Source: CAYVBW01 sp964449995 (GTDB lineage Bacteria > Patescibacteriota > Microgenomatia > UBA1400 > PJMF01). Taken from it: a DNA stretch of 33,257 bases. The position numbers and the translations under genes are program-made. Location of the stretch: NCBI GenBank assembly GCA_964449995.1, contig CAYVBW010000011.1, positions 1-33,257 of the forward strand, in the 5' to 3' direction. Position 1 is the first letter of the stretch; each line of letters starts with the position of its first letter. Below the pieces are notes generated by a model. The model ran no database searches and had not been told where the DNA came from. It saw only the letters and a list, made by a program, of their open reading frames with translations. This document shows positions 8,153 through 15,997 of the stretch, one piece after another.

Positions 8153-9410
8153 TAATTATTTGGTGTTTATGCTTTTAGTTGATATTAATTCTTATTTTGC
8201 AACTCTGCTTCAACAAGAAAATCCTAAATTAAGAGGAAAGCCGGTGGTGATAGTTAAGGATTTAGGCAGAACTTGTGTGATAGCTGCGTCTAAAGAAGCA
8301 AAAAAGATGGGAGTTAAAACTGGGTGTAATATAGTCCGGGCTCGTCAATTAGCTCCTCAATTAATAGAAATGAAAGCAGAGTTTGATTTATATCTAAGCG
8401 CTACTAAAAAATTAAGTAGTTTGTTTTTAAATTTAGCACCCAAAGTTGAGGTTTACTCTTTAGATGAGGCTTTTATTGATGTAAGTGATTGTCGTCAAAA
8501 TCTTTACCCTGATTTAAAAAAATTAGGTGTTAAAATTCAAAAACTAATTAAGAATAATTTGGGGGAATGGGTCACTGCCAATGTTGGTATTGGTCCCAAT
8601 CGATTACTAGCTAAAATGGCTGCTGAGATTGCTCCTAAGGAAAGTGTTTTTGAGATTGATCAACATAATAGAGATGCAATTTTAGCAACAGTTGGGTTTG
8701 AAGATGTGTGCGGGATAGGTATTCGATTAGCCAGTAAACTAGCTAGGATGAATGTATTTCATCCTTATCAAATTAGATTTTATGCCCTAGAAGATTTAGA
8801 GCCTTTTTTTGGACCTTTTTGGTCTAGAGAACTATTAAAGATAGCTTATGGCAAAGAGCCACATCATTTTCGATTATTAAACGACCCTGGCTTTCTTCAA
8901 CAGAAGATGAAATCTGTGAGTCGTTCTATTACTTTGTGGGATTTAGTTCATGATCAAGATGAGATTAGGTGTGTTTTGTATAATTTGGCTCAAGAAGTTA
9001 TTTATAAGGTGCGAAGAATGGGTATGTCTGGTAGGCGGATTAGTATTAGTTTATATGGTTCAGATCATCAAACTTGGCGTTATGCTCAAACCTTTCAGTG
9101 TTTTATTGATCATAGGCGACAACTATTTGATTTTATTGAGAAGAATTTAAGCCAGCATTGGCAGCAACAATTTGCTCCAATTAAGTTTAAGATTTCACTA
9201 AAATTGTTAAAAAGCAACAAAGTCATTACTCCTTCTCTTTTACCTTGTTGGCAAAAACATGAGGCTATTGAAACAGCTATGGATCAAATTACTGATAAAT
9301 ATGGCTTATTTACTATCCGTTCTGGAAGGTTGTTGGATAAAAAGAAATTAATTCAACCTGAGGTGACTGGATTTTTAGGTGATAAAGATTACCAGTTTAA
9401 TTTTCGTTAA
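8145..9410 (+). CDS. dinB: Y-family DNA polymerase (DinB/UmuC type)
   Basis: Error-prone polymerase for bypass of DNA lesions. The first catalytic aspartate is in LLVDINSYFA and the second catalytic pair in YSLDEAFIDVS, followed by a helix-hairpin-helix-like GIGIRLASKL and a little-finger domain at the C-terminus. The N-terminal block (VDxNSxFA...GKPVVIV...VIAASKEAKKMGV) is intermediate between DinB and UmuC, so the symbol is approximate. About 420 residues. The ATG at 8145 overlaps the upstream small gene by eight bases; an ATG at 8169 starting directly at MLLVD is an alternative. The 3' end overlaps the convergent cyclophilin gene by 14 bases. I see no UmuD-like or LexA-like gene nearby. 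Confidence 0.93.
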   Translation: MISNYLVFMLLVDINSYFATLLQQENPKLRGKPVVIVKDLGRTCVIAASKEAKKMGVKTGCNIVRARQLAPQLIEMKAEFDLYLSATKKLSSLFLNLAPKVEVYSLDEAFIDVSDCRQNLYPDLKKLGVKIQKLIKNNLGEWVTANVGIGPNRLLAKMAAEIAPKESVFEIDQHNRDAILATVGFEDVCGIGIRLASKLARMNVFHPYQIRFYALEDLEPFFGPFWSRELLKIAYGKEPHHFRLLNDPGFLQQKMKSVSRSITLWDLVHDQDEIRCVLYNLAQEVIYKVRRMGMSGRRISISLYGSDHQTWRYAQTFQCFIDHRRQLFDFIEKNLSQHWQQQFAPIKFKISLKLLKSNKVITPSLLPCWQKHEAIETAMDQITDKYGLFTIRSGRLLDKKKLIQPEVTGFLGDKDYQFNFR

Positions 9411-10191
9411 TAGTAATAGATTGAATTACAATTGGTTGAGTTGGTCTGTCATTGGCTCCTGTTTCGGTTTGGGCAATTCTATCTACTATATCCATGCCTT
9501 CTATAACTTGTCCAAAATGAGTATGTAGTCCATCAAGCCATGGAGTAGCTTGGGCAGTGACAATAAAAAACTGGCTGCCATTGGTGTCGGGTCCAGAATT
9601 AGCCATTGCCAGCGAGCCCTTTACTAATGGTTCAGAATTTTTTTCATCTTGGAATTGATAGCCTGGATTACCTGTTCCATCCCCCAAAGGGCAACCGCCC
9701 TGAATCATAAAATCCTCAATTATTCGGTGAAATATTAAATCATTATAGAATCCATTTTTGGCAAGATATATAAAGTTATTAACAGTGATAGGAGTTTGTT
9801 GGGCAAACAAACGAAGAGTGACAACACCTTCATTGGTAGTCATGGTTGCAGTGTATTCTTTAGCAGGATCAATTATCATTTCAGGGGGTGTCATATTAGT
9901 TTTATTTATCATGGGAGCTGTTTCTGTTTGGTTATTAATGTGATTAGGTTCAGACTGTTGTTGCTGAGAAAAAGGGTCATTAATTTGCTCTTCGTTGAAA
10001 TCTAGTTCGCCAACAAAGTTTTCTTCTAGGGGAACAGGGTCTAATTCTTGATGTGACAAATCAACGTCATCAGTTATGCTGTCGTTATTTTGGTTTAATA
10101 AAAGAAAACCTAAGATTAAAAAAATAATAACAGCTAAAATTGCATAGATGGTGGTTGTTTTTGAATTAAGATTAGAGTTTTTATTTTCCAT
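9397..10191 (-). CDS. membrane-anchored cyclophilin-type peptidyl-prolyl isomerase
   Basis: Catalyses cis-trans isomerisation of prolyl bonds, here outside the membrane. A single N-terminal anchor (about residues 14-34 from the chosen start) is followed by a Gln/Asn/acidic linker of about 85 residues. The cyclophilin domain follows, with FHRIIEDFMIQGG, SLAMANSGPDTNGSQFFI and WLDGLHTHFGQV; the catalytic Arg (FHR) and active-site Phe and Gln are present. I chose the ATG at 10191 (MENKNSN...) because a longer version would add only nine residues of poor quality. Its 3' end overlaps the polymerase gene. It is divergent from the DedA-like gene. Confidence 0.93.
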   Translation of the reverse strand: MENKNSNLNSKTTTIYAILAVIIFLILGFLLLNQNNDSITDDVDLSHQELDPVPLEENFVGELDFNEEQINDPFSQQQQSEPNHINNQTETAPMINKTNMTPPEMIIDPAKEYTATMTTNEGVVTLRLFAQQTPITVNNFIYLAKNGFYNDLIFHRIIEDFMIQGGCPLGDGTGNPGYQFQDEKNSEPLVKGSLAMANSGPDTNGSQFFIVTAQATPWLDGLHTHFGQVIEGMDIVDRIAQTETGANDRPTQPIVIQSITINEN

Positions 10192-10287
10192 ACTAGGACA
10201 TCTTATTAAGATCTCCAAGATCTGTAAAGTGTAGAAACATAATGATATTGCTTAATGGGTGGGCTAGCCATTATAATGAATTTTTTG

Positions 10288-10306
10288 TGTCAGCTTTTTG
10301 CTGACA
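10288..10306. promoter_or_regulatory. hairpin between divergent cyclophilin and DedA-like genes
   Basis: TGTCAGC / GCTGACA form a 7-bp stem with a TTTTT loop. No convincing T-run follows on either strand, so it is not a standard terminator. It lies about midway between two divergent starts and could be an operator or a leader structure. Confidence 0.3.
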
Positions 10307-10364
10307 ATTCTTTAGCTGTTAGGCAATACAAAATAATAGAATAAAAAATTAAAAGAAAGTTACT

Positions 10365-11081
10365 ATGGAAGAACAAATAGTTTCATTTTTAGAAAATCTT
10401 TCAACAAGTATTCCCATTCCACTTTTTGCCTTTTTGGGTTCAGTTTTAGAAGAAGTTGTGGCGCCCATCCCCTCACCCTTTGTGCCAATTACTACGGGAT
10501 CCTTAACTTATGAGCAGCAACTGGGCTTCATGTTTTTGTTTTTTGTAGCTTTCATTGGATCTATTGGGAAAACTCTTTCAACCTTATTTACTTATTGGAT
10601 ATCTGATAAATTTGAAGACTTTTTAACTCATAGCACTATTGGTAGGGTTTTAGGCGTTGATGAGGCAGAGGTAGAGAAATATGGACGTTATTTAAATGGC
10701 ACTAGAAGGGACAGCATCATTATGTTGCTGCTTAGAACTTTACCATTTATTCCAACCTTGCCAGTATCAGTGATAGCTGGATTGATTAAATTAAATATTT
10801 GGACCTATACTTGGACAACCTTTGTTGGTGTTTATTTGAGATACATGTTTTTTTCAGTATTAGCTTATGAGGGGTTGAGGAAATACAGTGGTTTGTTGGA
10901 AATTTTGGATACAACTGGATCATTAGTTAAAGTACTAATTATCACAACTTTTGCAGGATGGCTGTTTTTCTTTTTACGTAAAAGATGGGATAGAATTGTT
11001 GATTTTGTTTTAAGAAGAAAACATGTTGATGAAATTGTCAAAACTTCGGTTGAGGAAACAAATCAACAAGAACAAAAATAG
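10365..11081 (+). CDS. DedA/VTT-domain membrane protein
   Basis: 238 residues with several membrane segments and re-entrant loops. Early EEVVAPIPSPFVP (about residues 29-41) and later RTLPFIPTLPVSVIAGLIKLN (about 124-144) correspond to the two conserved blocks of DedA/SNARE-associated proteins: an acidic residue before a proline-rich loop, and R-x(3)-P followed by GxxKxN. Members of the family act in lipid-carrier or phospholipid flipping; UppP and wall genes elsewhere in the window make an undecaprenyl-phosphate recycling role possible, but this is inference. The tail (about 205-238) is basic and then acidic, and is cytoplasmic. It converges on pepF. Confidence 0.85.
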   Translation: MEEQIVSFLENLSTSIPIPLFAFLGSVLEEVVAPIPSPFVPITTGSLTYEQQLGFMFLFFVAFIGSIGKTLSTLFTYWISDKFEDFLTHSTIGRVLGVDEAEVEKYGRYLNGTRRDSIIMLLLRTLPFIPTLPVSVIAGLIKLNIWTYTWTTFVGVYLRYMFFSVLAYEGLRKYSGLLEILDTTGSLVKVLIITTFAGWLFFFLRKRWDRIVDFVLRRKHVDEIVKTSVEETNQQEQK

Positions 11082-11120
11082 CAAGAAAATAATTTTTTTT
11101 TGCTCTTACTAGCAATTGCT

Positions 11121-12908
11121 TTAATTGTTAATTAGGGATTCAAGCTCATTCAGATTTTTTTCTACTGTTTGTAAGCCGGAGATGAAAAAATCTGGCTGAG
11201 TAATATCAATATTTATATTTTTAAATAAGTCTGCAGGCTTAGCTTTTCCGCCAGAATTTAAGAGTGTTTTTACTAATTTAATATTTTTAGGATTATTTTT
11301 AACCTGCTGCACTAAAGCTTTGCTGATGAGATGTCCAAAGGCATAAGTGTAGGTGTAAAAAAAGTATCTTAAGTGCGGCCATAAAATAAAAAATAAGCCG
11401 TCTTGATCTGTGAGTTTAAAGCTAGAACCAAGATAGGATTGCATATGTTTGTTAAGAATGGCTCCGATTTGACTTACCTCTAGATAACCTTGTTTCTTAA
11501 TCTCATTGTGAAGTTCTAATTCAAAGTTAAAAAAAGCAGCTTGACGAAAAATAGTGTTGACATCTTCTTGTATTTTATTGTGTAGAGCAACAACCTTTTC
11601 TTTTTTTGAAAAATTTTCGATCAGTTTTTCAAAAACAAACTGTTCAAAAAAGGTGCTGGCAGTTTCGGCTGTACTGGGTGAATAGTGTTGATAGAAGACT
11701 GGTTGAGTTTTACTAAGTTCGCTATGAATAGCGTGCCCCATTTCATGAGCAAGGGTGGTCACGGAATTAAAATCGTCAGTGTGGTTAAGTAAGACATAGG
11801 TGGGGTTATTAATTGAGCTAGAGCAGAAAGCACCACTCACTTTATTTTTTTTCGGATAGACATCTAATTGGCCGTTTTTTATTAATCTGTTTGAGATTTG
11901 GCTGAATTCTGGGTCTAGTTCTTGAAAAGTCTCATTTATTAGTGGGAAGGCTTGATCAAAACTGTATTTATGTTTAATATTATTAATTTTTGCTGCTCTA
12001 TCGGCATAAGTTAAAGTTTTTTCTTTAAGTAACTCTGCCTTTAGTTGATAAAAACGTGTTGAAAGATCAAAGTTTTTTGTAATGGTTTCGATTAATAATA
12101 GTGTGGTATCTAGATCATTGTCAAACGATAGGACTGTTTCTTCAAAGGGTAGTTTATACCCTCTCAACTCATCTTCAGTTATTTTGTGTGTTATGACTGC
12201 ATTAACTTCACTTTCTGCAAAATCCTTAACTTTACAGGCAGTTGATAATAAGAGTTGGTGTAGTTTTCTTCTCCTTTTTGTTGGGAGTTCTGATATTTTT
12301 TGGCTTGCTGTAGATAGTGGCAGCTTTTTACCTTCAAAGTTAACTGTGAGTTGATTTAAGCTTTTCTCTACACCTTTTACCCACATTTGATGGCTGGTTT
12401 GATAAGTTAGGTTTAGCAGCTTTTCTTGCTCTTCGGGCAGATCATACTTAGCTAACTCAAATCTTTTGGAGAGAAAAAAATGATATTTGCTAAGCTTTTT
12501 GTTATCTAAGAATTTATTTTGAAGAGCCGGATCAATTTTTCCTATTTGAATTGGGAAGAAAGTTAGTTGATTGTGGGCTTTAGTAAATTGGTGAGTGATT
12601 TTGTTTAATTTTGCTTGGTATTTTGTTTGATTTGATTCAACTGCAGTTAAATAGTGAAAATACATTAGGGGTTTTGCACCACTTAAATCACTGATTAGCT
12701 GTTCGTATTCTATTAGTGACTTAAGCAGCTTGCTGGCATCCGTTAAATAATCTGTTCGATTTTGATACTTTTGTGCGAAATCCTTACGTTTTTGTCTATG
12801 CATTTTTAAGTCAAGCTCAATTTTTGGATCCTGAGGAGAATCATATAAATGCTTAAGATTCCACTGTGTTGGGTATTTAAAATCTGTTTGGTTTTTCTTC
12901 TGTTTCAT
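11121..12908 (-). CDS. pepF: oligoendopeptidase F (M3 family zinc metallopeptidase)
   Basis: Cytoplasmic peptidase that cleaves short peptides. The zinc-binding helix HEMGHAIHSE lies in the C-terminal half, with the downstream Glu ligand region STAETASTFFEQ. N-terminal helical domain with WNLKHLYDSP as in other PepF proteins. 595 residues is the expected length, and there is no signal peptide. It is divergent from the prenyl synthase gene, 59 bases apart. It may supply amino acids to a cell with limited biosynthesis, which is inference from the presumed lineage. Confidence 0.95.
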   Translation of the reverse strand: MKQKKNQTDFKYPTQWNLKHLYDSPQDPKIELDLKMHRQKRKDFAQKYQNRTDYLTDASKLLKSLIEYEQLISDLSGAKPLMYFHYLTAVESNQTKYQAKLNKITHQFTKAHNQLTFFPIQIGKIDPALQNKFLDNKKLSKYHFFLSKRFELAKYDLPEEQEKLLNLTYQTSHQMWVKGVEKSLNQLTVNFEGKKLPLSTASQKISELPTKRRRKLHQLLLSTACKVKDFAESEVNAVITHKITEDELRGYKLPFEETVLSFDNDLDTTLLLIETITKNFDLSTRFYQLKAELLKEKTLTYADRAAKINNIKHKYSFDQAFPLINETFQELDPEFSQISNRLIKNGQLDVYPKKNKVSGAFCSSSINNPTYVLLNHTDDFNSVTTLAHEMGHAIHSELSKTQPVFYQHYSPSTAETASTFFEQFVFEKLIENFSKKEKVVALHNKIQEDVNTIFRQAAFFNFELELHNEIKKQGYLEVSQIGAILNKHMQSYLGSSFKLTDQDGLFFILWPHLRYFFYTYTYAFGHLISKALVQQVKNNPKNIKLVKTLLNSGGKAKPADLFKNINIDITQPDFFISGLQTVEKNLNELESLINN

Positions 12909-12945
12909 AGACTCTATTTTAATTGTAAATTCCCAAAGAGTCGAT

Positions 12946-12953
12946 GATACAAT
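12946..12953 (+). promoter_or_regulatory. extended -10 promoter of the prenyl synthase gene
   Basis: TGATACAAT starts at 12945 or 12946 (TG, one base, TACAAT at 12948-12953). There are 14 bases between it and the ATG at 12968, which would give a leader of about eight bases. Confidence 0.45.
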
Positions 12954-12967
12954 AGCTTTATAAATTT

Positions 12968-14062
12968 ATGTCAATCGAGAGTTACTTGGTCCAAAAACAG
13001 CAAATTATTAAGCCGGCTTTAGAAAATTTGATCAGTAAGCTCGATCAGCCAACGCGTGCTTTTGAGTTTGATATTAAGGATTTTTTAACTAGATTTATAG
13101 GCAGTGGCAAGCTTTATCGTGGTTCATTAGTTTTTTTAGGCTATGATTTGTTTGCACAAACTAAAAGCAGAGAATTACCAAAAGATGATCCTGTCTATCC
13201 GTCTTTATTAAAAATAGCTCTAGCTCTTGAGTTGGTTCATTCTGCTTTTTTAATACATGATGATGTTATGGATCAGGATAAATTGCGTCGCTCTAAAAAA
13301 ACTTTTCACTTATTGATGACGGAGTTAGCTCAGAAAAAAAAGTTTGCTAACAGTAGCCACTTGGGAAATTCTTTAGCAATTTGTTTAGGAGACTTATTGT
13401 TCTTTCTAGCCCAAAAAGAGTTGGAGCAAATTGATTTAGAAGATGAAATAGTGAAAAAAATTTTTAAAACTTACACTGAGAAAATGATCTTAACCACTTG
13501 GGGACAAGTGGATGATGTTTATTTATCTAGTTTTTTTGAAGAGGTTGATCAGCAAACTATTTTAAATGTGTATCGACTAAAAACCGCCCATTATTCATTG
13601 GTTAATCCCCTACTTATGGGAGCTATTGTTGCCCAAGCTCAAAGCAGCCAACTTAATCTTTTAACAGATTTTGCCCTGAATCTTGGAATTATTTACCAAT
13701 TTCAAGATGATAAATTAAATTTGTTTGGCGAATCTGAACAAATTGGCAAATCAACTGGCTCAGATATCAAAGAAAATAAAAAAACAATTTATAGGCAGTT
13801 GTTGTTGCAACTAGCACAGGGTTCGGATAAAAAAACACTCAGTGATTTATTTAATAATTCTAGAGATGTAGTTTTGTCAGATCAAAAAGTAGAGGAAATT
13901 AGACAGTTTTTAGCTAAATATCAAATTCAAAAAGAGGTGGACAGTCTTACTACTCAATACACACAGAAAATGAATCAGGCATTGCTCAAACTTGAGATAG
14001 ATAGCCAACAAAAGGCTTTATTAAAAGATTTGATTAAACTTATGACAGAGAGAGTTAAGTAA
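12968..14062 (+). CDS. polyprenyl (isoprenyl) diphosphate synthase
   Basis: Condenses isopentenyl diphosphate onto an allylic primer to build the prenyl chain used for lipid carriers or quinones. First aspartate-rich motif DDVMDQDKLRR in LIHDDVMD, second region FQDDKLN (DDxxN rather than DDxxD), and the N-terminal substrate motif GSGKLYRG in place of GGKRLRP. 364 residues, all-helical, slightly longer than the usual 300-330. YibE/F-like gene follows after nine bases, so the two are likely co-transcribed. The product chain length cannot be read from sequence with confidence. Confidence 0.9.
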   Translation: MSIESYLVQKQQIIKPALENLISKLDQPTRAFEFDIKDFLTRFIGSGKLYRGSLVFLGYDLFAQTKSRELPKDDPVYPSLLKIALALELVHSAFLIHDDVMDQDKLRRSKKTFHLLMTELAQKKKFANSSHLGNSLAICLGDLLFFLAQKELEQIDLEDEIVKKIFKTYTEKMILTTWGQVDDVYLSSFFEEVDQQTILNVYRLKTAHYSLVNPLLMGAIVAQAQSSQLNLLTDFALNLGIIYQFQDDKLNLFGESEQIGKSTGSDIKENKKTIYRQLLLQLAQGSDKKTLSDLFNNSRDVVLSDQKVEEIRQFLAKYQIQKEVDSLTTQYTQKMNQALLKLEIDSQQKALLKDLIKLMTERVK

Positions 14063-14071
14063 AGGGATGAA

Positions 14072-15235
14072 ATGAATTTTTTCAAAAAAATATCAACTTT
14101 ATTAATAATTATTTTTGTGTTTGTTTTATTTTGTTGTGTCCCTCAAACATTGGGTGCAACTGAAGGGAGTCATCTTGAGAGTGATCTAATTTTCGAAGCG
14201 AAAGTTGTTGAAGTGATTGATGATGGAGTTGAGCTTTTTAATGATTTGGAGGCAGAGTTCCAATTATTGAGAGTCCAGTTAAAAACAGATTTTGAAAATG
14301 ATCAGTTGATTGTTAAACATGGCGGTATTCCTGTAGCTAACTTTGAATCCTATCAGGTTGGGGATAGAGTTTTTATTAAATTTAGTAAACCACTGGCCGA
14401 ACTAGATCTTCAAGAAGTTATTGATATCTCTCAGGCAAATATAGTCACTCGTGCTAGATATCAGGATTTATTGGTAATTTTCTTAATTTTTATTGCCCTT
14501 GTTTTAATTGTTAACCGTTTTAAGGGGGTTAGATCCATTTTGTCTTTAGCATTAAGTTTTTTTGTTATTTTTCAAATTGTGTTGCCAATGCTTCTTAAAG
14601 GAGTGGATCCAATTTTGGCAGCATTGGTTTTGGTTTTATTGATTATCCCGATTAGTTTTTATTTAACTCATGGGTTTAAAAAGAAAACTCACGTAGCCAC
14701 AGTTGCTACTGTTATTGCCTTACTGATTTCAACGTTGTTAGCCATGACTTTTATTAGCACCACCCATATTTCAGGTTTATCTTCAGAAGAGGTGGGGTTT
14801 TTGTCTGTGGAGAGACCGGATCAAATTAATTTAGAGGGATTATTTTTAGCAGGCATTATTATTGGATTGTTAGGAACCTTAGACGATGTGACCATAACTC
14901 AGGCAGGGGTAGTGTTTGGTTTAAAGAAAAATAAACCTAGTTTGTCGTTTAGAAAGTTATATTCAGAAGCCATGGAGATAGGACAGGACCACATTAGTTC
15001 AATGGTGAATACCTTGATTTTGGTTTACACAGGCGCTTCTTTGCCCTTATTACTGCTTTTTATCAACAATCCTCATCCGCTGGCCTATGTTATGTCACAA
15101 GAAATTGTAGTAGAAGAAATTGTACGCATGATGATCGGTTCGACTGGACTGATTTTTGCCGCGCCTTTGACTACTTTTTTGGCAGTTTTATTAGCCAATA
15201 AAGAACAATTATCAGCTAAACTTCAGGTAAAATAA
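14072..15235 (+). CDS. YibE/F-like membrane protein
   Basis: Signal-peptide-like start (residues 1-28, ending near TLGA), an extracytoplasmic beta-rich domain to about residue 125, and about seven or eight membrane segments. The YibE/F signature is seen in GLLGTLDDVTITQA (residues about 268-281) and the HISSMVNTLILVYTGASLP block. The family is of unknown function, often proposed to be a transporter. It follows the prenyl synthase by nine bases. 387 residues matches the family. Confidence 0.9.
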   Translation: MNFFKKISTLLIIIFVFVLFCCVPQTLGATEGSHLESDLIFEAKVVEVIDDGVELFNDLEAEFQLLRVQLKTDFENDQLIVKHGGIPVANFESYQVGDRVFIKFSKPLAELDLQEVIDISQANIVTRARYQDLLVIFLIFIALVLIVNRFKGVRSILSLALSFFVIFQIVLPMLLKGVDPILAALVLVLLIIPISFYLTHGFKKKTHVATVATVIALLISTLLAMTFISTTHISGLSSEEVGFLSVERPDQINLEGLFLAGIIIGLLGTLDDVTITQAGVVFGLKKNKPSLSFRKLYSEAMEIGQDHISSMVNTLILVYTGASLPLLLLFINNPHPLAYVMSQEIVVEEIVRMMIGSTGLIFAAPLTTFLAVLLANKEQLSAKLQVK

Positions 15236-15257
15236 TTGGTTATATCCCAAGATATTT

Positions 15258-15265
15258 GTTACAAT
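15258..15265 (+). promoter_or_regulatory. extended -10 promoter of the NYN gene
   Basis: TGTTACAAT (TG at 15257-15258, TACAAT at 15260-15265) lies seven bases before the ATG at 15273. If spacing follows that at the rnpB promoter, transcription begins at or next to the A of ATG, giving a leaderless mRNA. Confidence 0.5.
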
Positions 15266-15272
15266 ATCGGTT

Positions 15273-15776
15273 ATGAATCAAAAAGTTAAACACAAAATTC
15301 AAAGAGTGGGTATATTTGTAGATGTTTCAAACATGTATATGTCTGCCCAGAATCTTTATAAAACAAATGTCAATTTTCAGCAGGTAATGAAAACTGCTGT
15401 GGCTGGCCGTAATTTAGTTAGGGCTTTTGCTTATGTAATAGAAACAGAAGGAGGGAAAGAAAAAGACTTTTTAAAGGTTTTGGGTGATATGGGCTATGAA
15501 GTTAGAAGTAAGCCTTTGCAGATTTTTAAAAGTGGAGCCAGAAAGGGAGATTGGGATGTTGGGCTGTCTATCGATGTTGTTAGATTAATGCCTTTGTTAG
15601 ATACAGTGGTGATCGTTTCCGGTGATGGCGACTATGTAGATTTGCTAGATTATTTAAGGGGACATGGTAGAAGAACTGAAGTGATGGCTTTTGGCAAAAC
15701 TGCCAGTCACTTATTGGTGGAAGAAGCGGATGAGTTTATTGATATGAGTCAAGATAAAAAACGGTTTCTAATTTAA
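15273..15776 (+). CDS. LabA/DUF88-type NYN domain protein, putative ribonuclease
   Basis: 167 residues, a single NYN (PIN-like) domain. Acidic residues at the expected metal site: FVDVSNMY (about 14-21), KGDWDVGLSIDV (about 90-101) and VSGDGDYVDLL (about 113-123). NYN domains are structurally related to PIN nucleases and are expected to act on RNA. The LabA branch is named from a cyanobacterial clock protein, but that role does not transfer here. It has its own promoter-like element and is followed by tRNA-Gln. No signal peptide. Confidence 0.9.
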   Translation: MNQKVKHKIQRVGIFVDVSNMYMSAQNLYKTNVNFQQVMKTAVAGRNLVRAFAYVIETEGGKEKDFLKVLGDMGYEVRSKPLQIFKSGARKGDWDVGLSIDVVRLMPLLDTVVIVSGDGDYVDLLDYLRGHGRRTEVMAFGKTASHLLVEEADEFIDMSQDKKRFLI

Positions 15777-15908
15777 AAAAATTTTTAATAACCTCTTGTA
15801 CCACAGAATTCGCTGCTTGTTTATAAAAATTTCTATTTTGTTAAAATATAGCCCATTGTTTTAAATTATTTTGCTAATTTGACAGGATTTAAAAAAGCAT
15901 TAAAACAA

Positions 15909-15979
15909 TGCCCGGTCGTCTAATGGCAGGACTAAGGCCTTTGAAGCCTTCAATCTTGGTTCGAATCCAAGCCGGGCAT
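15909..15979 (+). tRNA. tRNA-Gln (anticodon TTG)
   Basis: The acceptor stem TGCCCGG pairs with CCGGGCA. D arm TCGTCTAATGGCAGGA. The anticodon stem AAGGC/GCCTT encloses loop CTTTGAA, giving TTG. The T arm contains GGTTCGAATCC. Discriminator T. CCA is not encoded. A TTGACA lies 30 bases upstream. The purA gene converges 18 bases downstream. Confidence 0.96.
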
Positions 15980-15997
15980 CAGCACTCCACTTCAATC

